A stretch of 20,179 nucleotides of DNA from Angelakisella sp. (GTDB lineage: Bacteria; Bacillota; Clostridia; Oscillospirales; Ruminococcaceae), in NCBI GenBank assembly GCA_020024515.1, contig JAHHTR010000034.1, forward strand, positions 1 to 20,179, in the 5' to 3' direction. The first letter of the stretch is position 1. Each line of letters begins with the position of its first letter. The notes under the pieces were generated by a model. That model was not told where the DNA came from. It ran no database searches and was given only the letters and a program-made list of their open reading frames with translations. The position numbers were made by a program, and so were the translations under genes. This document shows positions 7,673 through 14,165 of the stretch, piece by piece.

Positions 7673-8146
7673 TTATTGCATACCTTCAAGCAAATTAAAT
7701 TTCTCCGGCATCTTAAAGTCTTCAAATGTAAAATCCATATCTTCATCGAGATATTCGCCGTCAGCATCAAATTTTGCGAGAATGCCACCGTCAATGTTGC
7801 AATCTATAAATACAAGCGTTTGTCTTCCCGCTGTACTCATGGGATCTTCGTTTGTCACCTGTATTTCAAAATACACATCTTCGCCGGTATCTTTGTATTT
7901 AAGCATCATCTCTCTGAAAATAGATGTGTTATAGTGAAATGTTGCGGAACCTGTGCCTTTCCAGCCTGTGGACTTGTTTCCGCTTCCGGTTCTTCCCAAA
8001 ATAGGAACTTCTGTCTTTGTTCTTTCAAATTTAGCTTCAAAATTAATTGCCTGCATAAAATTATATCTGTTTGTGCCTATTGTCACAAAACATTCGGCAA
8101 GCTTTGCCGAAAGCACATCTTTCGCTTTCATTGTTATATTTGACAT
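7673..8146 (-). CDS. xkdM: tail tube protein (XkdM type)
   Basis: A 157-residue protein with the XkdM pattern: FVTIGTNRYNFMQAINFEAKFE near the N-terminus, then KTEVPILGRTGSGNKSTGWKGTGSATFHYNTSIF, where the G-W-K-G-x-G-x-A-T-x-H-Y-x-x-S segment is the family signature. EVQVTNEDP-like FEIQVTNEDPMSTAG follows, and the end is acidic (DEDMDFTFEDF). It forms the inner tube of the contractile tail. AAGAAGGTG precedes the ATG. It directly follows the sheath gene by 24 bp. Confidence 0.95.
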   Translation of the reverse strand: MSNITMKAKDVLSAKLAECFVTIGTNRYNFMQAINFEAKFERTKTEVPILGRTGSGNKSTGWKGTGSATFHYNTSIFREMMLKYKDTGEDVYFEIQVTNEDPMSTAGRQTLVFIDCNIDGGILAKFDADGEYLDEDMDFTFEDFKMPEKFNLLEGMQ

Positions 8147-8170
8147 ATCTTTTCACCTTCTTTTTTATAT

Positions 8171-9475
8171 TTATGACACAGTGACGGTCATATAAAGCTT
8201 TGACATAGCGTTAACTACTGTTACCGCATCATTTACCACTACCGCTTTTTTTGTGTTTCCTTGTGTTATAACAACATCTTTGTCACTGAAATTTTCAATG
8301 GCGCGTATATCTTGAAGTTGTTCGTGATGTTTTACAATATCACTCCAAAGACTTATTCTGCCGGATTCATCATTTGGAACCACTCCCAAATACTTTGTAT
8401 TAAAAATAACAGCAATATCGTTTGCGATTTGGTCGATAACTCTTATTGTTTGATTGTCTTTGAAAATATCTCCTTTTGTGTCTGATATGGTTACAAGCGA
8501 GTTAATGTCTTCCAGTACTCTGACATTATTACCCACTTTGTGTAAAACAAACTCGCCTGTTTGGATTGATTTTATTAATTGTGTCTGCGTAAAATCACTG
8601 TCAACAATGTATTCACCGTCATATACTTTGTTCAAATTTGATTTGTTTACAGCGCAACCCGCCGTTATTCCTGTCACCCAATACACCAAAGAGGATTTAT
8701 CCGTACTTTCACCCGAAACAGTATTTTTTACGTTGATAACACCTTCATAGTCCGCCGCTTTTTGATGTAGCACTACCTGAAATTTTGAGCCGACTTCTTC
8801 ACGCAATCTCTTACAAAACGCAACATACAGAGATTTAATGGAATCGTCTGTTGTAGGAACACCCATTACATTAAACGAATAGCTTTCGATTTTATCGAGA
8901 TAGGCTTGATGAGCTTCACCGTTTACCGTTCCGTCTGTACCACCTGACAGCGCAACGCCTGCCGAAACGGAAAGTTCAGCTGATTTCCATTCAACAAAGT
9001 CATTTGCCACAAGTTCCTCGGAAGATGACACAGTCTGCCTGTCGACAACAGTATTATCAAGTACAGTTGTGACATCAAACATATCTTCGATGTCAACATT
9101 GTTTTGTATAATGATTTTTAAACTGTTGCCCCTTGTTCCGCTGTATTTCGCAGTTGCGTAAGTATTTGTTGCCTTTGCCCCACCGGTGTTTAAACGATAG
9201 GCGTACAGAATAGTGATATTTTTGAATAAATCACGCAGACCTTTTAACTTATCGCTGTCAAATGAATATCCGAATATTTTTAAACTGTCCTTTTGAAAGT
9301 CTGCATAGCTTACTTCAAAAACAGTCCCCTCAACACCCCAGTCAAGACTGAGCGGCATTGTCGCTATACCTCTGTCCGATAGCGTTGCGCTTGCCGAGGC
9401 AACAGAAACAAAGTTAATGTATGCTCCGGGGAGTATTTTATTTTGCGTTAAAAAAGTTCCGCCACCTAACGCCAT
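8171..9475 (-). CDS. xkdK: contractile tail sheath protein (XkdK type)
   Basis: A 434-residue protein beginning MALGGGTFLTQNKILPGAYI, the characteristic N-terminus of XkdK sheath proteins, followed by DRGIATMPLSLDWGVEG. A YSGTRGNSLKIIIQNNVD segment (residues about 110-127) is typical of the inner sheath domain. The C-terminus (VVVNDAVTVVNAMSKLYMTVTV) carries the strand that in other sheaths joins neighbouring subunits. It shows that the tail is contractile (myovirus morphology). AAGGGTGAATTGAT precedes the ATG, which lies one base after the TGA of the small upstream gene. Confidence 0.96.
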   Translation of the reverse strand: MALGGGTFLTQNKILPGAYINFVSVASASATLSDRGIATMPLSLDWGVEGTVFEVSYADFQKDSLKIFGYSFDSDKLKGLRDLFKNITILYAYRLNTGGAKATNTYATAKYSGTRGNSLKIIIQNNVDIEDMFDVTTVLDNTVVDRQTVSSSEELVANDFVEWKSAELSVSAGVALSGGTDGTVNGEAHQAYLDKIESYSFNVMGVPTTDDSIKSLYVAFCKRLREEVGSKFQVVLHQKAADYEGVINVKNTVSGESTDKSSLVYWVTGITAGCAVNKSNLNKVYDGEYIVDSDFTQTQLIKSIQTGEFVLHKVGNNVRVLEDINSLVTISDTKGDIFKDNQTIRVIDQIANDIAVIFNTKYLGVVPNDESGRISLWSDIVKHHEQLQDIRAIENFSDKDVVITQGNTKKAVVVNDAVTVVNAMSKLYMTVTVS

Positions 9476-9476
9476 A

Positions 9477-9659
9477 TCAATTCACCCTTCCTTTCATAAA
9501 TTTTTCAATAAGAGTATCCGCATCTTTCAATGTTCCGTAAAAATTATCCGGAATTACGGTTTGACATATATCTCTTTTTGCAAAATATTTTTTTGAAGTA
9601 AGAATTTGCTCCTTACAAAATCTTACTTCATCTTTGTTTTTAATGTTTTTTTCTGACAT
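9477..9659 (-). CDS. small conserved phage protein between tail terminator and sheath genes
   Basis: A protein of 60 residues, charged, with FCKEQILTSKKYFAKRDI and the C-terminal DADTLIEKFMKGRVN. Short genes with a K-E-Q-x-x-x-S-x-K-Y pattern and an ending of type L-I-E-x-F-M-K-G sit at this place in many PBSX-like prophages (from memory). The ribosome binding site GGGTG overlaps the previous gene's stop, and its own stop is one base before the sheath ATG, so it is translated as part of the chain. No function is known to me. Confidence 0.75.
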   Translation of the reverse strand: MSEKNIKNKDEVRFCKEQILTSKKYFAKRDICQTVIPDNFYGTLKDADTLIEKFMKGRVN

Positions 9660-9663
9660 TTTT

Positions 9664-10089
9664 TCACCCTTTCACTTTGGTATTGTGACTAACCCCGTCC
9701 ATTATAGGTATTGCGCCGTATTCTTTATAAAGAAATATATTGTAATTAATCTCAAAGCTGACTATACCGTCTTTTATTTCCGCGTTCATTCCTGTTCCAC
9801 GTATCAAATCACCGTCAACCATTATAGTTTCCAAACAGTCAAACAGCCTTTCAATAACCGACATACATTCATTGTTCTTTGCTTTGTCCTTTGGGAAATA
9901 ATAAATACAAAATTGATTTTTACTAAAATACTTTTTATTAAGGAAATGTTTTGTATCTGTATTTCTGCAAACAACAGAAAAACAAGGCTCTTTCAAACCT
10001 TGCTCAATGTTTTCCGTATATATTTCATATTCGTCACCAAACTCTTTGTTTATCGCAATACTTATGCCGTCAATGATTTTGCTTATCAC
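9664..10089 (-). CDS. tail terminator-like / tail completion protein (DUF6838 type)
   Basis: A protein of 141 residues beginning with GTG; GTGA overlaps the TGA of the gp10-like gene by 4 bp. Marks are the N-terminal IIDGISIAINKEFGDEYEIYTE, CFSVVCRNTD, and the C-terminal GIVSFEINYNIFLYKE. This pattern (start with a helical domain, an E-x-I-x-Q-G-L-K-E-P-C-F stretch, then alternating strands) is that of the phage tail terminator/DUF6838 proteins that occupy the xkdJ position and cap the tube. The exact family name is from memory; the position before the sheath supports the role. Confidence 0.75.
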   Translation of the reverse strand: MISKIIDGISIAINKEFGDEYEIYTENIEQGLKEPCFSVVCRNTDTKHFLNKKYFSKNQFCIYYFPKDKAKNNECMSVIERLFDCLETIMVDGDLIRGTGMNAEIKDGIVSFEINYNIFLYKEYGAIPIMDGVSHNTKVKG

Positions 10090-10601
10090 TTAAAACATTT
10101 CTCCAATTCTTTTTTTAGTTTGTGTTCAATAATACTTCGTGCGTTTGATTGAAGTTCATATTCAGAAACAGTTAGCATTTTATGTCCCTCTACCCAACCT
10201 TTGCCACCTCTCGTTCTATGGCCAAACTCAACATATTCGGCGTATTTAACAGGGTTTATCACTTCAATGATATATTTATTATCAATATGTTTAACATTGA
10301 GAGAATTAACATATTCATAGGCGTTTGCAGACTTCCCAGCCGTCCAACCTCGACGAAGCGTACCTCCAACTTTTCCTTTAACTTTTCCTCCCTTATGGGA
10401 AATTTCACTAATACAAGTATAAGAATTCCCATCATATCGTCCGACAGGCGTTCTTTCTATAACTTTTGCAAGAAGTCTTGCCGCAAGTTCCTTTGCGCAA
10501 TCTTCAATAAATTCATTAACCGCAGTATTGCCAAGTGACTTTTCAATATCTTTTTTGAAATTTTCCAATTCACTGAAATTTACTCTTCCGTTTCTTCCCA
10601 T
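10086..10601 (-). CDS. HK97 gp10-like head-tail/tail-completion protein
   Basis: From ATG 10601 the product is 171 residues. The in-frame GTG at 10610 is less likely, because AGGGGG sits 8 nt before the ATG but overlaps the GTG. The ATG shares its A with the TAA of the preceding gene (TAATG). Residues 5-75 have the gp10 helix (FSELENFKKDIEKS) and AARLLAKVIERTPVGRYDGNS, in which R-T-P-V-G is the family hallmark. YAEYVEFGHRTRGGKGWVEG follows, where Y-V-E-x-G-H-R-x-R-G-G is the second hallmark. The protein helps to complete the head-tail interface. Confidence 0.93.
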   Translation of the reverse strand: MGRNGRVNFSELENFKKDIEKSLGNTAVNEFIEDCAKELAARLLAKVIERTPVGRYDGNSYTCISEISHKGGKVKGKVGGTLRRGWTAGKSANAYEYVNSLNVKHIDNKYIIEVINPVKYAEYVEFGHRTRGGKGWVEGHKMLTVSEYELQSNARSIIEHKLKKELEKCFK

Positions 10602-10978
10602 TATGTCCACCCCCTAAACAATTCAAGAACAATTTCCTGATGAGTTCTGTACACAGCAGGCTCACCGCTGGATTGATATTCAACAGTTACGCCGTTTTGT
10701 GTGACAGACAGCTTAGAACCGGGTTTTAGCTGAATTTCCGGTGTAATGAATAATTTTGTTATTTGTGACACTTCCGATGCCAAATTTTCATCTTGACTTG
10801 TCTTATTTATGTTTTTAAAAGACAACCTACACGGAATGTCTCTTTGCACAATCACATCTTCAAAACTTGTAGACTTGTTTTCATTTTGTACTTTTTGATG
10901 TTCGGTAATCGTACAAACCCCTGTATACAGCTTTTCAATATTTTTTTTGATTTTTACCATTTTAGCTTGCGATAACAT
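10601..10978 (-). CDS. putative head-tail stopper/head closure protein (XkdH-like)
   Basis: A protein of 125 residues, ATG 10978 with AAGGTGAT at good distance. It overlaps the end of the previous gene by 25 bp. Features are VCTITEHQKVQNENKSTSFEDVIVQ at the N-terminal half, then IPCRLSF, and a beta-rich C-terminal half (KLFITPEIQLKPGSKLSVTQNG, AVYRTHQEIVLELF). This is the pattern of stopper proteins (gp16/XkdH type) which seal the head after packaging. The call rests on gene order (after connector, before gp10) and on moderate sequence likeness. Confidence 0.72.
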   Translation of the reverse strand: MLSQAKMVKIKKNIEKLYTGVCTITEHQKVQNENKSTSFEDVIVQRDIPCRLSFKNINKTSQDENLASEVSQITKLFITPEIQLKPGSKLSVTQNGVTVEYQSSGEPAVYRTHQEIVLELFRGWT

Positions 10979-11412
10979 ATTAAATCACCTTCTTCTATAC
11001 GCAAAAGAGAGTTTAAAAAAGCATTTAATTTATCTTCGTCAGAACTGCCGTCAACAAAAGAAATTGAAACATCGCCCTCAGAAATTTGTTTAATTGCTCC
11101 GTCTATGTCTATGTTTGCAAGTTCCAAGTTTCCCGTCTGTTTTTTCGCAAACAGAAATTCACCGCAAACCATATCCACCGCTTTATAAAATAATTCATTT
11201 GGTAAAGAACTTGTGTTGCATACGGTTTTTATATGATTTTCTGTTTTTTGCGCTGTAAAACACAATATCCAGCTATCGTCCTCCTGTAATTCATATCCAA
11301 AGCTTACAAGCCTTTTGAGAAGTGTTTTATAAAAATCTTCCGAAAGGCTTGTATTCGTATCTTTAATTATTGATGATATTTCCGCAAGGACTTTTTCAAA
11401 AGCAGTTTCCAT
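10954..11412 (-). CDS. putative head-tail connector/adaptor protein
   Basis: The product is 152 residues from ATG 11412 (METAFEK). A GTG at 11421 is in frame, but AAAAGG, the only ribosome binding site, lies 8 nt before the ATG and touches the GTG. The protein is mainly helical in the first half (FEKVLAEISSIIKDTN, FYKTLLKRLVSFGYEL) and has a C-terminal ISFVDGSSDEDKLNAFLNSLLR. Phage adaptor proteins (gp15/gp6/YqbG type) directly follow the capsid gene and share this helical architecture and a similar S-x-x-x-G-x-S/D segment. Function is assigned mostly by place. Confidence 0.7.
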   Translation of the reverse strand: METAFEKVLAEISSIIKDTNTSLSEDFYKTLLKRLVSFGYELQEDDSWILCFTAQKTENHIKTVCNTSSLPNELFYKAVDMVCGEFLFAKKQTGNLELANIDIDGAIKQISEGDVSISFVDGSSDEDKLNAFLNSLLRIEEGDLICYRKLKW

Positions 11413-11424
11413 ACAAGACACCTT

Positions 11425-12519
11425 TTAACCTCTTGATATAATTCTTGCAATCGGAACAGCTTTATGGTCAATACACTTTGTGCCGTCATTTACAAGCGAC
11501 CAGTTATTACCTGTTTCAAGCTCTGCATTCGTAGGGCTGTTAGTAGCTTGCGTTGCTTTTTGATAGGATATTCCCGCTACTGCCACCGCATTTCTCTTAC
11601 GGCTTATCAGGGTATCTTCACCACCGTGTGTTTTTGCGTCTCTTAACATTTCATAAGGTACTTTTGCCCCAACGTCTTCAAGACTTATTGCTCCCTCACC
11701 GAGAATATATGTTGTATATAGGCTTATATTTCCGCCTGTTCCGCCTACGTTTTTGTTTTCAACCGGCATAGAGTCATCGATAAGCACAAGTCTACCGTTC
11801 CATGTACCAAGGCTCAAATCTCTTTCTATACCGTTTGAGTCAGTATATTTCAGGTATTGCAGTAGATTTAAGTTTTCAAGGTTTGTCGCCACTGCCGAAT
11901 GACATATAACCAAACTGAAACGGTTTTTGTTGTCACCGCAAGCCTGCTGTGTGGCGCTGTTGAGAGTTGTGGCGTTTACTTTCATATCATCTGTGGTTTT
12001 CACATCAGCCGAACCCTGTCCGATATCGTATGTATGACTGTCAACAAAAGCTTTATTTGCCGCTTTTATTGTTGATGTGCCTGTGTTTGACATTAAAAAT
12101 ATTCCTTTTAATATTGACAGCAATACCTCTTGATCTACGTTTGACCAATAAGTATTTATTTGATTGCGGACATTCTCCATAAAGTCTGTTCCGCCTGTCA
12201 CGTCATAGCTGAAATCTGCCTCAGTCCAGCCGTTCATTCTGCCATAAGTAAATACACCCTGTTCAAATGTCTGTGTGCTTGTCGGGGTAAGGGTTGATAC
12301 TCCGTCATAGTTTTGCGCATTGCCACCGAGCAGTCCGAAAAAGGGAAGCGTGGCATATACAGCGCCTGTTTGCGAATTGTTTTTAAAAGCCTCTCGCAAA
12401 CGTACGTCTCTTACTACTGCGCGGGACGCTCTCAATTTATTGAATTTTAGATTTGGAACAGCGCTCATATATGCGCCGAACACCCTTTCATTAAAGCTTT
12501 TTGCGTTAAATTTTGCCAT
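11425..12519 (-). CDS. major capsid protein (HK97 fold expected)
   Basis: A 364-residue protein immediately after the scaffold gene, with AAGGAG upstream. The N-terminus FNERVFGAYMSAVPNLKFNKL, ATLPFFGLLGGNAQNYDG, and the central GVFTYGRMNGWTEADFSYDV and FMENVRNQINTYWSNVDQEVLL are typical of phage coat proteins of clostridial myo- and siphoviruses with GP20 scaffolds. LNSATQQACGDNKNRFSLVICHSAV and a C-terminal RKRNAVAVAGISYQ belong to the A domain and last strand. It forms the capsid shell. An HK97 fold is family knowledge; I cannot see a cleavage site, and no prohead protease gene lies nearby. Confidence 0.92.
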   Translation of the reverse strand: MAKFNAKSFNERVFGAYMSAVPNLKFNKLRASRAVVRDVRLREAFKNNSQTGAVYATLPFFGLLGGNAQNYDGVSTLTPTSTQTFEQGVFTYGRMNGWTEADFSYDVTGGTDFMENVRNQINTYWSNVDQEVLLSILKGIFLMSNTGTSTIKAANKAFVDSHTYDIGQGSADVKTTDDMKVNATTLNSATQQACGDNKNRFSLVICHSAVATNLENLNLLQYLKYTDSNGIERDLSLGTWNGRLVLIDDSMPVENKNVGGTGGNISLYTTYILGEGAISLEDVGAKVPYEMLRDAKTHGGEDTLISRKRNAVAVAGISYQKATQATNSPTNAELETGNNWSLVNDGTKCIDHKAVPIARIISRG

Positions 12520-12539
12520 AATGTTTTTTCATCTCCTTA

Positions 12540-13139
12540 TTATTCTGATATAGTATTGTTTTCCATATATGCAGTGAGTTCTTCATAACTCATCTTTGAC
12601 ATATCAGGTTTATGTATTTCTTCGTTAGTTCCTTCACAGGGAGCTGCGCCCTTTATATTTACTTTTTTCGCCTTTGAATCTTCAAACAAATAAGAATCAC
12701 TCTCTTTCAGGGCCTTTATCTGTTCGTCAAGACCTTTAATTTTACCGTCATCTGTAAAATCCGCTTTGTCCATATCTTTGAGCAACGCTTTTACGGCAAG
12801 CGTATTTTTGGCTTTTGCCATACCGAGAGCCATATCTATTGCATTATTGAGTTTCAACTGTTTGATTTCTTTTGCGTAATTTTCTTCTTTTTCTTTGTTT
12901 TCGCTCTGTAACGTTTCTATTCTCTTTTTCATCTCAACAACATCACCTGTTGAGTTCTTTAAATCTTCAAGCTGAGTATTACGCTCACGTAAATCCAGCT
13001 CCAATTTCTTTTTTTCGTTATTGACTTCATCAAATCTTGTCTTTGGAATATAGCCTTTCAGTTCTTCAAGAGAAGCTGTCTCACATTTCTTGGCAAGTTC
13101 TTCATCAATGCCCAATTTAATAAATTCCTCTTTCTTCAT
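12540..13139 (-). CDS. scaffold protein (phage minor structural GP20 family)
   Basis: A 199-residue protein. It starts MKKEEFIKLGIDEELAKKCE, then GYIPKTRFDEVNNEKKKLE, the Y-I-P-K-x-R-F-x-E-x-N motif of the GP20 scaffold family (PF06810). A long coiled coil follows (residues about 36-100), then NNAIDMALGMAKAKNTLAVKALL, where A-K-N-x-x-A-V-x-A-L-L is a second family mark, and a C-terminal tail rich in Met and Glu that probably binds the capsid protein. GAAAGGA precedes the ATG at 13139. It is the first gene after the toxin-antitoxin insertion; no convincing promoter of its own was found. Confidence 0.93.
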   Translation of the reverse strand: MKKEEFIKLGIDEELAKKCETASLEELKGYIPKTRFDEVNNEKKKLELDLRERNTQLEDLKNSTGDVVEMKKRIETLQSENKEKEENYAKEIKQLKLNNAIDMALGMAKAKNTLAVKALLKDMDKADFTDDGKIKGLDEQIKALKESDSYLFEDSKAKKVNIKGAAPCEGTNEEIHKPDMSKMSYEELTAYMENNTISE

Positions 13140-13288
13140 AAGTTTTTCCTTTCACTGTAAATTTTGTTTTCATAATCATTTTTTACTCGGTTCAGTCCGA
13201 TACTTTATGTCTTGTTGTTTTTCGTCTGCAATACCAAAAAGACGGGAATATTTAAAACCGCAGATATCTGCGAATTTAAACAATGTAT
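13140..13288 (-). other. intergenic stretch between phd-doc terminator and scaffold gene
   Basis: The stretch holds a start-less coding remnant (13176-13283), a perfect 14-bp palindrome CGCAGATATCTGCG (13259-13272) inside that remnant, and the scaffold ribosome binding site. A 20-codon frame starting with ATG at 13179, overlapping the remnant's TGA as ATGA, runs into the scaffold start and looks too short to be a gene. The best promoter-like pair (TTGCAG, 16-17 bp, CATAAA) matches the consensus poorly. Confidence 0.5.
13176..13283 (-). pseudogene. truncated coding remnant downstream of the phd-doc cassette
   Basis: Thirty-five codons are open and end in TGA at 13176. They read FKFADICGFKYSRLFGIADE followed by a charged tail ending EPSKK, which looks like the C-terminus of a real protein and not random AT-rich translation. 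The frame is closed upstream by TAA inside the terminator repeat. The only start-like codon is TTG at 13283 without a ribosome binding site. I infer the remains of a gene cut when the neighbouring cassette arrived. I do not recognise the family; it may have belonged to the original muF or to a small gene next to it. Confidence 0.4.
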
Positions 13289-13325
13289 AAAAAAACCGAC
13301 TTTAATGAATAATCATTAAAATCGG
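13289..13325 (-). terminator. intrinsic terminator after doc (repeat copy B)
   Basis: On the minus strand a 13-bp stem (CCGATTTTAATGA with TCATTAAAGTCGG, one G-U pair) closes a TTAT loop and is followed by seven T (13295-13289). It lies 30 bp after the doc stop. It is nearly identical to the copy at 14065-14100. Confidence 0.88.
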
Positions 13326-13334
13326 TATTTAAAC
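13290..13334. repeat. 45-bp direct repeat, copy B (terminator repeat)
   Basis: Forty-three of 45 bases match 14065-14109 in the same orientation. The repeat consists of the terminator stem-loop, six A before it (plus strand) and nine bases after it. The two differences are at plus-strand 13301 (T here, C in copy A), which changes an A-U pair to G-U in the minus-strand RNA, and at 13326 outside the stem. The two copies flank the phd-doc pair. Confidence 0.9.
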
Positions 13335-13354
13335 GGATATTAAATTGTAAGTTG

Positions 13355-13735
13355 TTAATCAATGGTTTTTGATTTTATCCAATCATATATTTGATTATAT
13401 TTATAACTGCCATTGGCGACAGAAAGTCCCAAATCAATAAGTTCTTGCTGTGTATATGCAATATTAATATGGTTTAATTTTAAAGTCATTAACATAGTTA
13501 ATATGCCTATTCGCTTATTGCCATCAACGAATGCGTGATTTGAAATAATAGCGAAAGCAAGTCTTGCGGCTTTTTCGGAAATAGTAGGATATTGCTCTAC
13601 ATTATCAAAAGAATTATTGGCGCTTGCGACAGCGGACAAAAGTAAATCCATATCCCGTACACCATAAGCACCACCGCTTTTTTCTATAAGTTTATTATGA
13701 ACGGATATTATTTCATTAGCAGTCAGTAATATCAT
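13355..13735 (-). CDS. doc: Doc toxin, Fic/Doc family
   Basis: A 126-residue protein with the Fic-fold motif HAFVDGNKR at residues 67-75 (H67, F69, D71, N73, K74, R75). GNKR/ANKR, with Lys instead of the second Gly, is the Doc variant; P1 Doc phosphorylates EF-Tu and stops translation (family knowledge). The N-terminal LLTANEIISVHNKLIEKSGG and GVRDMDLLLSAVASA are also typical of Doc. The ATG overlaps the TGA of phd by 4 bp (ATGA), the usual coupled antitoxin-first order. In the prophage it probably stabilises the element or acts against other phages. It lies between head genes and has its own terminator, as expected for a moron. Confidence 0.95.
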   Translation of the reverse strand: MILLTANEIISVHNKLIEKSGGAYGVRDMDLLLSAVASANNSFDNVEQYPTISEKAARLAFAIISNHAFVDGNKRIGILTMLMTLKLNHINIAYTQQELIDLGLSVANGSYKYNQIYDWIKSKTID

Positions 13736-13983
13736 TTTGCAAGCTCCTTAAAGGCTTCTAAATTTTCTTCAATAAGTAGGTCTGCTGTATCTGATATTTT
13801 CTTTTGTCTGTGCTCTTTTAAATTTTGTATTTCATTATATTCATCAAAATCAACAATAATATATCTTGGCTTATTGTTTTTCAAAATTACTGCCATACCG
13901 TTTTCATCAACTAATTTTACAACTTTTGAAAAATTTTGATTAGCTTCAGTCATAGCGACTAAATTATTTGTATTTACTAACAT
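13732..13983 (-). CDS. phd: Phd/YefM-type antitoxin
   Basis: From ATG 13983 the product is 83 residues (MLVNTNNLVAMTEANQNFSK). An upstream in-frame ATG at 14010 would add 9 residues, but it lies on the spacer of the promoter, and GAGGTGAT is placed 5 nt before the 13983 start. Residues 1-55 fit the Phd/YefM DNA-binding domain (T-E-A-x-x-N-F-S-K-V-V, then NGMAVILKNNKPRYIIVDFDEY). The C-terminal 25 residues, charged and helical, should cover the Doc active site. It normally represses its own promoter together with Doc. Confidence 0.93.
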   Translation of the reverse strand: MLVNTNNLVAMTEANQNFSKVVKLVDENGMAVILKNNKPRYIIVDFDEYNEIQNLKEHRQKKISDTADLLIEENLEAFKELAK

Positions 13984-14001
13984 TTGTATCACCTCAATAT
14001 T

Positions 14002-14030
14002 ATTATACACTGAAAATAGGATAAATACAA
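14002..14030 (-). promoter_or_regulatory. phd-doc promoter
   Basis: TATAAT at 14007-14002 and TTGTAT at 14030-14025 are separated by 17 bp. The -10 box is perfect and the -35 box keeps TTG. The box lies about 19 bp before the chosen phd start, leaving a short leader with the ribosome binding site. Confidence 0.75.
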
Positions 14031-14056
14031 CCTATAACTAACATTTTTGTATTTAT
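14016..14056. promoter_or_regulatory. candidate Phd/Doc operator (inverted repeats over the -35 box)
   Basis: A perfect 10-bp inverted repeat, ATAAATACAA at 14021-14030 and TTGTATTTAT at 14047-14056, is separated by 16 bp. A smaller repeat, ATAGG (14016-14020) and CCTAT (14031-14035), sits inside the same region. Both overlap the -35 box. Phd proteins bind palindromes at their promoter; assignment to this Phd is inference. Confidence 0.55.
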
Positions 14057-14064
14057 ATCTGAAT

Positions 14065-14100
14065 AAAAAACCGACCTTAATGAATAATCATTAAAATCGG
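14065..14100 (-). terminator. intrinsic terminator upstream of phd-doc (repeat copy A)
   Basis: It has the same stem-loop as copy B, now with two adjacent G-U pairs on the minus-strand RNA, and is followed by six T (14070-14065). It stands between the MuF region and the phd promoter, so it insulates the cassette from upstream transcription. Confidence 0.85.
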
Positions 14101-14109
14101 AATTTAAAC
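14065..14109. repeat. 45-bp direct repeat, copy A (terminator repeat)
   Basis: It matches 13290-13334 in 43 of 45 bases. With copy B it brackets the phd-doc cassette; the two copies are 775 bp apart start to start. Confidence 0.9.
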
Positions 14110-14132
14110 TTATTATTTTTTGAAAAAGGTAG

Positions 14133-14163
14133 AAAAAAAGCACTTTGATATTTATCAAAGTAC
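14133..14163 (-). terminator. intrinsic terminator after muF and its small partner gene
   Basis: The minus strand reads GTACTTTGAT, loop AAAT, ATCAAAGTGC (10 bp, one U-G pair), then seven T (14139-14133). It lies 3 bp after the stop of the 55-residue gene. A run of A/T on the other side could let it work weakly in the plus direction. Confidence 0.9.
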
Positions 14164-14165
14164 TT

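Noticed and set aside
7676..8143. 155-codon plus-strand open frame opposite the tail tube gene
   Set aside because: It mirrors nearly the whole tube gene; composition is Phe/Cys/His-rich with no family likeness, and the tube gene is certain.
13140..13179. 20-codon frame starting with ATGA overlap after the remnant
   Set aside because: Too short, overlaps the scaffold start in another frame, and the strong ribosome binding site serves the scaffold ATG.
13259..13272. Perfect 14-bp palindrome CGCAGATATCTGCG
   Set aside because: About one such palindrome is expected by chance in 20 kb and it lies in the reading frame of the coding remnant; no second copy was noticed.
13090..13290. Plus-strand 66-codon frame opposite scaffold start and intergenic DNA
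   Set aside because: No ribosome binding site and no protein-like pattern; all neighbours are on the minus strand.
13984..14010. Upstream ATG giving a 92-residue Phd
   Set aside because: It falls in the promoter region just beside the -10 box and has no ribosome binding site; the family N-terminus begins at the later ATG.
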